Shown here piece after piece: positions 1 through 9,086 of a stretch of 64,000 nt of DNA. Below the pieces are notes generated by a model that worked only from the letters and a program-made list of their open reading frames with translations, made no database searches and had not been told where the DNA came from. Position 1 is the stretch's first letter. Every line of letters starts with the position of its first letter. A program made the position numbers and the translations under genes. The DNA is taken from contig JAJDXS010000023.1 of the NCBI GenBank assembly GCA_022823145.1, forward strand, positions 62,001 to 126,000. Direction: 5' to 3'. This DNA is from Gemmatimonadota bacterium (GTDB taxonomy: Bacteria; Gemmatimonadota; Gemmatimonadetes; Longimicrobiales; Gaopeijiaceae).

Positions 1-390
1 GCGCTTGCGGCGTTCGGGTGCCGGAACGCCCTGCACCCACATCACCATCTCGGCGTTCTCGTAGGCGGTCAGGACCGGGATCAGATTGTAGGACTGGAAG
101 ACGAAGCCGATGCGGTCGCGGCGGAGGCGGCTGAGTTCCTTGCGGTTGAGCGTGCCGAGATCGACACCCTCTACAGCGACCGAGCCGCTGGTGGGCGAGT
201 CGAGGCCGCCGACGAGGTTGAGCGTCGTGGTCTTGCCGGATCCCGAAGGGCCGATGAGCGCGGTGAACTCGCCCTTGCCGACGGTCAGGTCGAGGCCGCG
301 CAGCGCCTGGACTTCGAGGCTGCCCTGGGTGTACAGCTTGGTAATGTCGCTGAGTTCGACGACGGTGTCTTCCGGATTGCTGTTGGTCAT
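1..390 (-). CDS. ABC transporter ATP-binding protein (partial, C-terminus outside window)
   Basis: This is the nucleotide-binding subunit of a MacB/LolD-type ABC system and probably powers the two FtsX permeases encoded just upstream. The 130 visible residues contain the Walker A motif GPSGSGKTTT near residue 48 and a Q-loop (FQSYNLIPVLTAYEN). The signature motif and Walker B lie beyond the window edge. The ATG at 388-390 overlaps the upstream permease stop by four bases (ATGA), which argues for coupled translation and fixes the start. The substrate cannot be read from the sequence. Lipoprotein release, peptide export or envelope maintenance are all possible for this family. Confidence 0.93.
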   Translation of the reverse strand, partial: MTNSNPEDTVVELSDITKLYTQGSLEVQALRGLDLTVGKGEFTALIGPSGSGKTTTLNLVGGLDSPTSGSVAVEGVDLGTLNRKELSRLRRDRIGFVFQSYNLIPVLTAYENAEMVMWVQGVPAPERRKR

Positions 391-1634
391 CCGAGTCTGA
401 TGCTTTCCACCGGCTCGACGCGGCCGGCACGCCACGCTGGATAGATGCCCGCGAGGACCACCGCCACAAAGGCGAGGCCCACGATGCGGACCGCGTTTTC
501 GGGGTAGATCCCGAACCTGAGCTGGGTCGCCATCGCGACGCCCGAGATCTCCGTGGGGTTGTCACCCAGCATCGTGCCCATGTCGATGCCGACCTGGTTG
601 AGATAGAGGTAGGGGCCGATGGTCAGCATTCCGGCGAGCACCAGACCGATCACGCCGAGCCACACACTCTCGTAGACCACCAGCCGGAAGAGCTTTGCCG
701 GGCTGAAGCCCACCGCCATCATGATGCCGAATTCGCGCAGGCGCTCCATGACGCTGACGAAGACGGTGTTGAAGATCCCCGCGGCGACCATGAGCGCGAT
801 GACGCCGATCATGATGACGCCGCCACCCACCTTCATGGCGATGAAAGCGTATAGGTCCGGGCGGCCCTCGAACCAGGGAACGGCCGCAGCTTCGTCGCCG
901 ACCTGTTCCTGGAGGCGGGCGGCCAGCGCCTCCGATCTGCGGTGGTCGGCGATGAATAGAGCCACCTGGGTAGCCTCGTCAGGAGCGAAGCCGAGCACGT
1001 CGCGCACCGCCTCGATCGGCAGCAGCACCATCCCGACGTCGATGCTGGGCGCGCCGGTGCGCAGAATGCCGCGCACGCGTCCGAGCCCGGCCACGATGTC
1101 GCCGCTGCGGTCGGTGGCCGTGTAGACGACCCTGTCTCCGAGCTCGGCGCCGAGGTTCCGGGCCAGCTGCGCGCCGAGGATCATCCCCGTAGCATCGTCC
1201 GCGCTGAACAACTCGCCCTCGGAGATCGCCTCAAGGTAGGACAGGGTTGTGGAGTCCTCGGCTTCGGGGTCGAAGGCGATGAAAGACGCGCCGTAGCTCT
1301 CACGCGCGGTGCTCACCATGAGCTGGCCGCTGATGCGCTCGACGGCGCGTTCGACCTCGTCGTCGCCAGCGCCAGCCGCGATGAGGGCGTCCGTTCCGGT
1401 CACGGTCCGTGACAGGCTCGGCGTGTCCAGGTACTCGGCGTGCTGCACGGTCACGTGCCCGCCGCCCATGCGTGCGCCCAGATCGATCATGTCCTGCCAG
1501 TTCCGGTCCTGGGCCGCCATCGAGAAGATCGCGAGGAAAACACCGAAGGCGATCGACGCCAGCGTGAGCAGCGTTCGGCGGCGATTCCGGCCCAGGTTGC
1601 GCCAGGCCATCATCCACAGGCTGGTCTTTTTCAT
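387..1634 (-). CDS. FtsX/MacB-like ABC transporter permease
   Basis: Predicted inner-membrane permease of 415 residues. It has an N-terminal transmembrane helix after MAWRNLGRNRRRTLLTLAS, a long periplasmic MacB-type domain (about residues 45-265) and three C-terminal helices forming an FtsX domain (about 270-410). MAWRN followed by an arginine cluster is typical of LolC/MacB relatives. It is the second of two related permeases and is four-base coupled to the ATPase. A 49-bp gap separates it from the other permease; that gap holds the perfect palindrome ATGATATCAT (1659-1668), whose role is unknown. Confidence 0.92.
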   Translation of the reverse strand: MKKTSLWMMAWRNLGRNRRRTLLTLASIAFGVFLAIFSMAAQDRNWQDMIDLGARMGGGHVTVQHAEYLDTPSLSRTVTGTDALIAAGAGDDEVERAVERISGQLMVSTARESYGASFIAFDPEAEDSTTLSYLEAISEGELFSADDATGMILGAQLARNLGAELGDRVVYTATDRSGDIVAGLGRVRGILRTGAPSIDVGMVLLPIEAVRDVLGFAPDEATQVALFIADHRRSEALAARLQEQVGDEAAAVPWFEGRPDLYAFIAMKVGGGVIMIGVIALMVAAGIFNTVFVSVMERLREFGIMMAVGFSPAKLFRLVVYESVWLGVIGLVLAGMLTIGPYLYLNQVGIDMGTMLGDNPTEISGVAMATQLRFGIYPENAVRIVGLAFVAVVLAGIYPAWRAGRVEPVESIRLG

Positions 1635-1683
1635 GACATTCTCACTAGCGATAGCAATATGATATCATTTCAGTATCAGTGAC

Positions 1684-2916
1684 TCACTGGTGGCGCATGG
1701 CCTCCACCGGCTTGATCCGCGCCGCCTTCAGGGCGGGATAGAGCATCGAAAGCAGTACGATCACGAACATGGTACTCAGTGGGCCGACGACTATCGTCGG
1801 ATTGACGATCCCGCGCATCACCGGGTCGAGACCGATGCCCGACATCGAGATCTGACCTCCCAGTGCCGCCAGGTCGATCCCGACCCGGGTGACATAGTAG
1901 AGCACGGGGATTGAGAGAATCAGCCCGGCCGCCGTGGCGAGCATGGCCTGAAACAAGCCCTCCCACAGGATCAGGCCGACCACCCGCGTCGGCGAAAGCC
2001 CAATCGCCTTCAGTAGCCCCAGTTCCTTGATGCGCTCGAAGACCGCCATGAGCGTCGCGTTGATGAGGAGGATCGCGATCGCCAGGTACACGATCATGAA
2101 GAGGATGTACATCGTGCTCTCAACCGAGTCCAGCATGGTGGCCAGCGTCGGGAACAGTTCGCGCCAGGTGAGGACATCGAGGCCGGGTGCAGCCGCCCGG
2201 ATCCGTGCCGCAGAAGTCTCGAGAGGCTGGCCTTCGGTATTGCGCACCACCACCTGATGCGCTCCACCCGGGAGGACGAAAAAGTCGAGGAACGCCTGGC
2301 GCACCAGGAAGACTCCGCCGCGGTCCGTCGCCTCGCTGAACGGGGCGAGTATTCCTCGCACCGTGTACAGACCGTTCGCGATGCTCCCGTCCGTGGCCTG
2401 GCCGAGGAGGACAAGCTCGTCCCCCAACCCTACGTCAAGTGTTCTGGCGAGCCTCCCACCGATCACGACGCCGGCAGGGTCGGAAGGGTCGAGCCAGCTG
2501 CCCTGCGCGACCCGGTCGTAGACGACGCTCACCCGCGCGTCCTGGTCCGTTTCGATCCCCCTGAGCGAGACGCCTGCCGAGGCATCACCCGCCGCCGCCA
2601 GCCCGCCACCGAGAAGACGTGCGGAGGCGTCGAACCCCATCGCGCCGAGGGTGTCCACGAGTTCGGAGGGAGCTCCGATTCGGTCGAAGATCGACGGCTG
2701 GGTCCGGTAGTCAGGTGGGTGGACCTGCATGTCGCCGATCTCGACCTCGACGATCGTGGTCTGCAGGTCGCGCAGGAATCCCTGCGTGAATGATGTCCAG
2801 ACCACGAGCGTGAGCAGCGCCAGCGTCATCGCGGCGATGGTCGTCAGCGTCCGCCGCCCATACCGCCACAGGTTGCGCCACGCCATCACGGCGAGTCTCG
2901 TTCGGTCGCCTTTCAT
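1684..2916 (-). CDS. FtsX/MacB-like ABC transporter permease
   Basis: Predicted 410-residue inner-membrane permease paralogous to the one downstream. It starts MKGDRTRLAVMAWRNLWRYG, then a transmembrane helix, a periplasmic domain of about 220 residues and a C-terminal three-helix FtsX domain. The frame is open upstream to 3234, but that part is antisense-like sequence inside the methyltransferase gene. The ATG at 2914-2916 overlaps the methyltransferase stop by four bases and is the better start. The two permeases probably form a heterodimer with the ATPase encoded at the window edge. Confidence 0.9.
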   Translation of the reverse strand: MKGDRTRLAVMAWRNLWRYGRRTLTTIAAMTLALLTLVVWTSFTQGFLRDLQTTIVEVEIGDMQVHPPDYRTQPSIFDRIGAPSELVDTLGAMGFDASARLLGGGLAAAGDASAGVSLRGIETDQDARVSVVYDRVAQGSWLDPSDPAGVVIGGRLARTLDVGLGDELVLLGQATDGSIANGLYTVRGILAPFSEATDRGGVFLVRQAFLDFFVLPGGAHQVVVRNTEGQPLETSAARIRAAAPGLDVLTWRELFPTLATMLDSVESTMYILFMIVYLAIAILLINATLMAVFERIKELGLLKAIGLSPTRVVGLILWEGLFQAMLATAAGLILSIPVLYYVTRVGIDLAALGGQISMSGIGLDPVMRGIVNPTIVVGPLSTMFVIVLLSMLYPALKAARIKPVEAMRHQ

Positions 2917-3878
2917 GCGGTAGTGTGCGCCTCCGACGCACGGGCGGCAAGCGCGGACCGCATCGCACGGATGGCTTCGGGACCGACTCGGCAGCAGCCT
3001 CCCACCACCGTTGCCCCCGCCGCGACCCAGCTCCGGCACTCGGCCCCCCAGTCGGGTTCGCCGTCGGCCCGCCCCCACGTCTTCGTCACGGCGTCCCACT
3101 CGCCGCCGCCGTTGGGATAGGCGACCACGGGCTTGCCTGTCGCGGCGGCGAAGGCGCGGATAATCGTCGGGAGCAAGCGGGCCGGCGTGCAGTTGACGCC
3201 GACCGCGCGGACGCAAGCGGTGTCGGCGGCCCACGCGGCTACCTCATCGATCGGCGTCCCGTCGCTGATATGGCGTTCGTCGCCAAATGTGAAGGTGAAC
3301 CACGCGGGCTTGTCGGACTCGTCCTCGACGACGGTTGCCAGCGCGCGGGCTTCGGTGAACGAGGGGATGGTCTCGCAAGCGAGGATGTCGGCCCGGGTGT
3401 CGGCGAGGAGGCGCAGACGGGCGCGGTGGAAGCCGGCCAGCGCGTCGGGCCCCACACCGTAGTTGCCGTGATACTCGGAGCCATCGGCCAGGCAGGCGCC
3501 GTACGGCCCGATGCTGGCCGCGACGAGGGGGTGCGTGCGTCCTGCGTGATTGGCCGGGTTCGTCCAGAAGCCGTCGCGTGCGCGGACGGCCAGATCGACC
3601 GCTGTGCGGAAGACGGCCTCGGCCCTCGCCCGGGTGACTCCCCGCTCGGCCAGACGCTCGAAGGTGGCCTGGTACGTCGCGGTGATCACGCAGTCCGCAC
3701 CCGCGCGCAGATACGCGGTGTGCGCGGCTTCGACGGCGTGAGGGGTCTCCAGGAGCACCTTCGCCGACCAGAGCGCATCGTTGAGATCTTGCCCCGCGCT
3801 CTCCAGCTCGCTCGCCAGCCCCCCGTCGAGGAGGACGAAGCCGTGCCTACGCAGGAAAGCGTCGAAGCAGGACGGCAT
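2913..3878 (-). CDS. Homocysteine S-methyltransferase family protein
   Basis: A 321-residue TIM-barrel methyltransferase of the MmuM/BhmT type, which moves a methyl group from S-methylmethionine or a betaine onto homocysteine to give methionine. The three zinc-binding cysteines are visible: C230 in GVNCT and C295/C296 in GGCCR. The N-terminal LLDGGLASELE matches the family start. It overlaps the transporter gene upstream by 32 bp and the permease downstream by four, so it sits inside one operon. The transporter may import its methyl donor or product. The donor substrate is not determined. Confidence 0.93.
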   Translation of the reverse strand: MPSCFDAFLRRHGFVLLDGGLASELESAGQDLNDALWSAKVLLETPHAVEAAHTAYLRAGADCVITATYQATFERLAERGVTRARAEAVFRTAVDLAVRARDGFWTNPANHAGRTHPLVAASIGPYGACLADGSEYHGNYGVGPDALAGFHRARLRLLADTRADILACETIPSFTEARALATVVEDESDKPAWFTFTFGDERHISDGTPIDEVAAWAADTACVRAVGVNCTPARLLPTIIRAFAAATGKPVVAYPNGGGEWDAVTKTWGRADGEPDWGAECRSWVAAGATVVGGCCRVGPEAIRAMRSALAARASEAHTTA

Positions 3879-5271
3879 AAACCACGATGATTGCGGCCGC
3901 GCAGCCGAGGAAGAGCGGCGGGTTGCCCGCCCCGATCCCGAATCCGCCCAGCAGCACGATCGCGACCGCGACGGGGATGACGAAGCGGAAGAGGAATCGC
4001 CACGCGGCGCTCGCCTGGACGCGCCCGGCGCCCCGGTTGGCTTCCTCCCGGAAGCGCTTCCACCCCCACTGGGACACGATGTACAGCGAGATCAGGAGCC
4101 CGCCTGCCGCGAGCATGTAGTCGCTGGAAACGGTGTCGGCGAAGTCGAAGAAATTCATCCCGAAGATGTGGATTTCGGACCAGGGTCCCTGCGACAGAAT
4201 GACCGGGATGCCGACCAGGAACGATCCCACGGCGCAGGCGAGCACCGCCTTGCCGCGGCTCATGCCGCGCGAGTCCGCCAGCGACGCGACGAGGATCTCG
4301 AAGAGCGCGACCTGCGACGTGAAGCCCGCGATGATCATCAGGAAGAAGAACGCGGCCCCGAAGACCGCGCCCCCCGGCATCTGCTGGAAGAGCGAGGTCA
4401 TGGTGATGAACAGCAGGCCCGCGCCCTGGTCCGGGTTCATCCCGAAAGCGAACAGCGCGGGGAAGAGCACAAGCCCGGCGACGACCGCCACGCCCGTATC
4501 GAAGGCGACGACCATGGCGGCGTTCCCGGGCACATCGCTGTCCCGACGATCCAGGTAGCTCCCCAGCCCGAAGGCCGCGGCCATCCCGATGCCGATCGAA
4601 AAGAACGCCTGTCCGAGCGCGGCAAGGTACGAAGATGGCCGCAAGGCCGAGAAGTCCGGCGTCAGGTACCACAGGAAGCCGGCGCCGGCCCCGGGAAGCG
4701 TCATCGCCCGCACCGCCAGCGCCAGCAGGATCACGACCAGCAGCGGCATCAGGAACTTTGCGTACCGTTCGATCCCCTTTGCGACGCCCCGGCTGACCAC
4801 GAGGGCGACCAGGAACGTGACCAGGAGCGCGTAGCCGAAGACGGGCCCGGGGTTGGAGATGAAGCCGTCGAAAGCGGCGCGGGTCTCGTCCGGCGTCTGC
4901 CCCATGTTGCCGCCGCCGACAAGGATCACGAAATAGGCCGTCATCCACGCGATCACCATGATGTAGTACGAGGTGATCAGCACGGCCGATGCGATCCCGA
5001 ACCACCCGATCAGGTTCCACGGACTGGTCTTCGAGCCGGTAAGGCGCCCCATTCCCGCGACGGGCGTGAGCTGCGAGGTGCGTCCCAGCGTGATCTCGGC
5101 GGTCATCAGCGGAATCCCGATGAGGATCGCGAAGACGACATAGACCAGCAGGAAGGCGCCGCCCCCGTTCTCGCCCGCGAGGTAGGGGAAGCGCCAGATG
5201 TTCCCCAGCCCCACCGAGAAACCGGCAGTGGCGAGGATGAAGCCGATCCTGCTGGTCCAGTGTTCGCGCAT
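3847..5271 (-). CDS. Neurotransmitter:sodium symporter (SNF) family transporter
   Basis: A 474-residue polytopic membrane protein of the NSS/SNF family, Na+-coupled importers of amino acids. The hallmark first helix FSVGLGNIWRFPYLAGENGG contains the unwound substrate and Na+ site, and roughly twelve hydrophobic segments follow. The ATG at 5269-5271 gives MREHWTSRIGF, the family's normal N-terminus. It is the first gene of the minus-strand run leading into homocysteine methyltransferase. Known bacterial relatives carry leucine, tryptophan, tyrosine or methionine; methionine or a methylated amino acid would fit the neighbour, but that is inference. Confidence 0.94.
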   Translation of the reverse strand: MREHWTSRIGFILATAGFSVGLGNIWRFPYLAGENGGGAFLLVYVVFAILIGIPLMTAEITLGRTSQLTPVAGMGRLTGSKTSPWNLIGWFGIASAVLITSYYIMVIAWMTAYFVILVGGGNMGQTPDETRAAFDGFISNPGPVFGYALLVTFLVALVVSRGVAKGIERYAKFLMPLLVVILLALAVRAMTLPGAGAGFLWYLTPDFSALRPSSYLAALGQAFFSIGIGMAAAFGLGSYLDRRDSDVPGNAAMVVAFDTGVAVVAGLVLFPALFAFGMNPDQGAGLLFITMTSLFQQMPGGAVFGAAFFFLMIIAGFTSQVALFEILVASLADSRGMSRGKAVLACAVGSFLVGIPVILSQGPWSEIHIFGMNFFDFADTVSSDYMLAAGGLLISLYIVSQWGWKRFREEANRGAGRVQASAAWRFLFRFVIPVAVAIVLLGGFGIGAGNPPLFLGCAAAIIVVYAVLLRRFPA

Positions 5272-5403
5272 GGGGGATTCGTCTTCCGGTTGGGCCCAGG
5301 GTTCGAGCCCGGATCCGCTTATCGCTGGCCGGATTGGCTCCGCAATACTAGTGTGGCTGCTGTGCCGGTGCGAGCGGATACGGATTCGGTAAGGAGCGAA
5401 GCA

Positions 5404-7173
5404 ATGCGGGCATTTCGGGATTACAGGCGTAGTGGATTGACCGGCCGACGTGCCTTCCTCAAGTCGACCGCCCTCGGAGCGGCCGCGGCCGGGTTGGGAG
5501 CGCGGGAACTCGCGGCCGCGTGGGATCCAAACGACGGCCGCAGCACCGCGACCGGCTCGAACCGCACCACCGACGACGAACGCCGCGCCCTGATCGCCGA
5601 GGCCCATTTCGGGCCCAAGACGCCCGCCACATCGCAATCCGGCATGGCGATCTGCTCGCACCCTCTCGCCACACGCGAGGCCGTGAAGATCCTCCGCGAC
5701 GGCGGCAACGCATGCGACGCCGCGCTGGCCGCTTCGGTCACCCAGACCGTGGTCGAGCCCCACATGACGGGGATCACCGGCGTCCTCAGCATGCTTTACT
5801 TCGACGCCGCGACGGGCGAGACCACCTACGTGAACGGCGGCTCCAACGCCCCGCTCGCCCCGCTGCCCGGTTTCTCGGCGGCCGACATCGCCACCGGCCG
5901 CGGCCCGGGAGTGCCGGGATTCTGGGGCGGGTTCGAAGCCGCGCTCGCACGCCACGGCTCCGTTCCCCGGCGGCGTATCATGGAGGGCGCGATCGCCTTC
6001 GCGCGGGACGGCTTCGAGACGCATCCCTTCCTGTGGGGCGAGATCTTCGTCATGTGCCACAAGATCGGCATGACCGAGGCCGGACGCCGCATCTTCATGC
6101 CGGACGGCCACATCCCCCGCCCCGGCGAACTCCTCGTCCAGTCGGAGGCGGCCGACACCCTCGAGCGCCTCGCCGAGGAGGGCAACGACTACTACTACCA
6201 CGGGGCATTCGCGCAGCAGTACTCCGACGTTGTCCAGAAGGCCGGAGGCGTCATCACACCCCAGGATTTCGCCCACTACGAGGCCCGCTGGCAGGAGCCC
6301 GCCTGGGGCAGCTACCGGGGCTATCGGATCGCCGGATCCCCGCCTCCGGACCACGGCGGTTCGCTCGTGATCGAAATGCTCAACATGATCGAGCTCATGG
6401 ACCTGCAGACGCAGGGTCCGCCCAACGAGTCGGCCGAGTCGCTCTACCAGATGTCCCGAATCCACAACCTGGTATTCGAGGAGGGCGGCAAGCAGAACGA
6501 TCCCGACAGCCATCCGCTGCCGCTGGACGTGATCCTCTCGAAGGACTACGCCGAGATGCGCTTCAAGCTGTTGCAGATGGGGAGGGCGAACTCCGCGTCG
6601 CAGCCACCACCTCCGCCCCCGCCGGCGGGAAGCAACCACGTCACGGTCGTGGACGGAGCCGGCAACACGGCCACCATCCTGCACTCGTGCATGTCGCTGC
6701 CCTGGAGCAACGGCCTCTTCGCCGGCGGCGTGACGGTGTGCGCGTCCGGCGCCCATTTCCTGCGCGTCATGCCCCAGCCCGGCCAGCGCGCGACCGCGTA
6801 CGTCGCGCCCAACATCGTTTTCAACCGTCAGGGCACCCCGATGCTGGCTTCCGGGTCGCCCTCGGTGGGCCTCCTCGCCAACATCGTGCAGAACACCACC
6901 AACATCGTCGATTTCGGCATCCCGATCGCGGAGTCGGTGCTGAGGCCGCGGTTCGGCGGCCGGTCACTCGACGTACCGGGCTCGACCATGGTCGAGGCGG
7001 ATGTGGACGCGAACGTCATCGACATCGTCCGTGACCGTGGCCACGCGATCGACGTCGTGAACCCGTGGAACTGGCACCACGGGGCGTTCGAGGGCATCCA
7101 CATCGACCCGGACACGGGGGTGCGGAGCGCGTGCGGGGATCCGCGACGGTGCTCGAAGGCGGAGGGGGAGTAG
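5404..7173 (+). CDS. Gamma-glutamyltransferase-family protein, Tat-exported, altered nucleophile region
   Basis: A 589-residue Ntn-hydrolase-fold protein of the gamma-glutamyltransferase family. It begins with a Tat signal (R15 R16 in GRRAFLKS) followed by an Ala-rich hydrophobic stretch. AAGGG-like Shine-Dalgarno AAGGAG at 5391-5396 sets the ATG at 5404. The large-subunit part is recognisable (REAVKILRDGGNACDAALAA, near residue 97). The normal self-cleavage and nucleophile motif TTH is replaced by S410-N-H before VTVVD, directly after a seven-proline run (about 401-407). The usual small-subunit Ser-Ser oxyanion motif is also not recognisable. It may be a hydrolase of changed specificity or a non-processed relative. 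Confidence 0.88.
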   Translation: MRAFRDYRRSGLTGRRAFLKSTALGAAAAGLGARELAAAWDPNDGRSTATGSNRTTDDERRALIAEAHFGPKTPATSQSGMAICSHPLATREAVKILRDGGNACDAALAASVTQTVVEPHMTGITGVLSMLYFDAATGETTYVNGGSNAPLAPLPGFSAADIATGRGPGVPGFWGGFEAALARHGSVPRRRIMEGAIAFARDGFETHPFLWGEIFVMCHKIGMTEAGRRIFMPDGHIPRPGELLVQSEAADTLERLAEEGNDYYYHGAFAQQYSDVVQKAGGVITPQDFAHYEARWQEPAWGSYRGYRIAGSPPPDHGGSLVIEMLNMIELMDLQTQGPPNESAESLYQMSRIHNLVFEEGGKQNDPDSHPLPLDVILSKDYAEMRFKLLQMGRANSASQPPPPPPPAGSNHVTVVDGAGNTATILHSCMSLPWSNGLFAGGVTVCASGAHFLRVMPQPGQRATAYVAPNIVFNRQGTPMLASGSPSVGLLANIVQNTTNIVDFGIPIAESVLRPRFGGRSLDVPGSTMVEADVDANVIDIVRDRGHAIDVVNPWNWHHGAFEGIHIDPDTGVRSACGDPRRCSKAEGE

Positions 7174-7198
7174 GGACGTTCGGCGTGCGTCATCCCGG

Positions 7199-7642
7199 TC
7201 ACGGCCGGAACGAGATGTAACCCCCCATCTGGAAGAGCACGATGGATGGGTCGCGCGAGAAGTCCCCGAAGTGGACGATGAAGCGTGCACCGTAACGCTG
7301 TCCGAACGTGAAACTCGCCCCGACGGTCTCGGAGACCTCCCCGTTGTCGTACTCAATGCCCAAACGCAGCGCCGGGCGAACGAACCAGCTCGCACGTCCC
7401 AGCAGGACCGACGCTCCGACCCGGTTGGCCGTCCCCGCCAGATCGACGCAGCGGTAGTTCTCCACCATGCCGTACAGGGACACCCGCCCCGCGACCCGCC
7501 CGTTGATGCCGACGTAGTGTGCGGGGCAGGCGACGCTGTTGCCGCCCACGATGCCGGCTTCGAGCATCAGTCGGCCCTGTGTATCCTGCGCCTGCACCTG
7601 CGAGGGCAGCGCGACCAGACACGTGAGCAACAGTTTCCGCAT
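7199..7642 (-). CDS. Small secreted outer-membrane-like protein
   Basis: A 147-residue protein with a clear signal peptide (MRKLLLTCLVALPSQVQAQ, cleavage after AQA). The mature part alternates short hydrophobic and polar strands rich in Gly, Arg and aromatic residues and ends in YISFRP, which resembles a small beta-barrel. I do not recognise a family. The upstream in-frame start at 7714 was rejected because it would bury the signal peptide and overlap the divergent hydrolase gene. Function unknown. Confidence 0.7.
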   Translation of the reverse strand: MRKLLLTCLVALPSQVQAQDTQGRLMLEAGIVGGNSVACPAHYVGINGRVAGRVSLYGMVENYRCVDLAGTANRVGASVLLGRASWFVRPALRLGIEYDNGEVSETVGASFTFGQRYGARFIVHFGDFSRDPSIVLFQMGGYISFRP

Positions 7643-7707
7643 ACTTTCGATTCTCCGTTCTCTCCGGCCGGGGATGCTCCGGTACGTGGCTGACTGTAAG
7701 TTAGCCC

Positions 7708-8676
7708 ATGACACTTGGTATTCGGCCCTTTACACACGGCCTGCACGAGATCGGACCTGGGTGCCATGCCTGGATCCAGCCCGATGGCGGCTGGGGCTGG
7801 AGCAACGCCGGGCTTGTCGTGGACGGCGAAGAGAGTCTTCTGGTCGACACGCTCTTCGACCTCGGGCTCACCGGAACCATGCTCGCGGCCATGCGCGACG
7901 CGGAGCCGCTGGCCACGCGCAACATCGACAGGCTCGTCAACACGCATGCCAACCCCGACCACTGCTTCGGCAACGAGTTGGTGGTCGGGGCCGAGATCAT
8001 CGCTTCCAGGGCAGCGGCCGAGGAGATGGCCGCCCAGAGCCCGGAGCAACTCGCAATGCTGATGCGCCGGGCGCCCGGCCTGGGCGAGGCGGGCCGGTTT
8101 CTCATCGAGGCATTCGGTGCCTTTCACTTCGAAGGGATCACGCAAATCCTCCCGACGACGACCTTCGAAGGCGAATGCAGGACACGCGTAGGGGACAAAT
8201 CCATAGTCCTCAAGCAGTTCGGCCCGTGCCACAGCGCTGGCGACATCCTCGTCCATGTACCGGACGACCGAGTCGTTTTCGCCGGCGACATCCTGTTTGT
8301 CGAGAGCCATCCGGTCATGTGGACGGGACCCGTTGCGAACTGGATCGCGGCTTGCGACTACATGCTGGCGTCGCCTGTCGATGTCGTCGTTCCCGGCCAC
8401 GGTCCGGTCACCGACAAGCGAGGCGTCCAGGCCGTGCGCGACTACCTGGTGTACGTGCGGGATGAGGCCAGGGCGCGCTTCGACGCGGGGTTGAGCGCAT
8501 ACGATGCGGCGCTGGACATCTCGCTTGCCGATTTCGATTCGTGGGGCGACGCGGAGCGTATCGTCGTCAACGTCGCGACACTGTATCGGGAATTCGGCTC
8601 AAGGGGTCAGCCGCGCGAACCCGTTGAGTTTTTCGGGCTGATGGCCAGGATCCGCAGGGAACGGACCGGGCGGTAG
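7708..8676 (+). CDS. Metallo-beta-lactamase-fold hydrolase
   Basis: A 322-residue protein with the metal-binding pattern of the MBL superfamily: NTHANPDHCFGN (H80, D84, H85; the second His of HxHxDH is replaced by Asn), a later His in GPCHSAGD, Asp in VFAGDILF and His in VPGHGPV. It has no signal peptide and is probably a cytosolic hydrolase of the SoxH/quinoprotein-relay-like group. The substrate is unknown. Transcribed away from the small secreted protein across a 65-bp gap. Confidence 0.88.
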   Translation: MTLGIRPFTHGLHEIGPGCHAWIQPDGGWGWSNAGLVVDGEESLLVDTLFDLGLTGTMLAAMRDAEPLATRNIDRLVNTHANPDHCFGNELVVGAEIIASRAAAEEMAAQSPEQLAMLMRRAPGLGEAGRFLIEAFGAFHFEGITQILPTTTFEGECRTRVGDKSIVLKQFGPCHSAGDILVHVPDDRVVFAGDILFVESHPVMWTGPVANWIAACDYMLASPVDVVVPGHGPVTDKRGVQAVRDYLVYVRDEARARFDAGLSAYDAALDISLADFDSWGDAERIVVNVATLYREFGSRGQPREPVEFFGLMARIRRERTGR

Positions 8677-8688
8677 GCGGGGGGTCTT

Positions 8689-9075
8689 CTAGAACAGCGG
8701 CTCCACCCCGCTGTCCTTCTCCCTCACCAGCGTCAGGATCGCGGCCTGGGGCACGACGAGGTACTCCTTGCCCTCGAAGCTGATCTCGACCGACGCCTTG
8801 CGGAAGAAGATGGCGAAGTCGCCGACCTGGGCCTGCACGGGCAGGTAGCGCGCCTCGCCCGAGCCGATCTTCCACGGTTCCTCGTCGAGTTCGGTGGGCG
8901 CTCCGATGGGCGTGCCGGGACCGGTTGCCAGCACGCGCCCGCCCTGCACCGACTGCTGGTCCACCGCCGACGCCGGAAGATACAGCCCGACCTTCGACCT
9001 GCCCTCGCCCACCTCGGGCTCGATCAGGACGCGGTCGCCGACCACGATGAGCTGCTTGCCCCCTTCGCCTTTCAT
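8689..9075 (-). CDS. GroES-like co-chaperonin (Cpn10 family), orphan
   Basis: A 128-residue Cpn10-fold protein. GDRVLIEP near the N-terminus and VGDFAIFF with SFEGKEYLVV near the C-terminus match the family; canonical GroES is about 95-100 residues. The extra length comes from an insert around residues 55-80 (GAPTELDEEPWKIGSGEA) and a C-terminal tail. No groEL is nearby; its neighbours are an amidohydrolase and a dipeptidase-like gene on the same strand. A GGGGAG Shine-Dalgarno precedes the ATG, 11 bp after the amidohydrolase stop. It is probably a second, divergent GroES. Confidence 0.85.
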   Translation of the reverse strand: MKGEGGKQLIVVGDRVLIEPEVGEGRSKVGLYLPASAVDQQSVQGGRVLATGPGTPIGAPTELDEEPWKIGSGEARYLPVQAQVGDFAIFFRKASVEISFEGKEYLVVPQAAILTLVREKDSGVEPLF

Positions 9076-9086
9076 GCGTGCTCCCC

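Noticed and set aside
2917..3234. N-terminal extension of the first FtsX permease
   Set aside because: The extended frame is antisense-like Arg/Gly-rich sequence inside the methyltransferase gene; the ATGA overlap marks the real start.
5290..5360. tRNA-like T-loop sequence (GGTTCGAGCCC)
   Set aside because: No acceptor, D or anticodon stem can be formed around it, so it is a chance match.
3781..5403. Large plus-strand open frame before the gamma-glutamyltransferase-like gene
   Set aside because: It is the complement of the transporter and methyltransferase genes, with a charged repetitive translation typical of antisense GC-rich frames.
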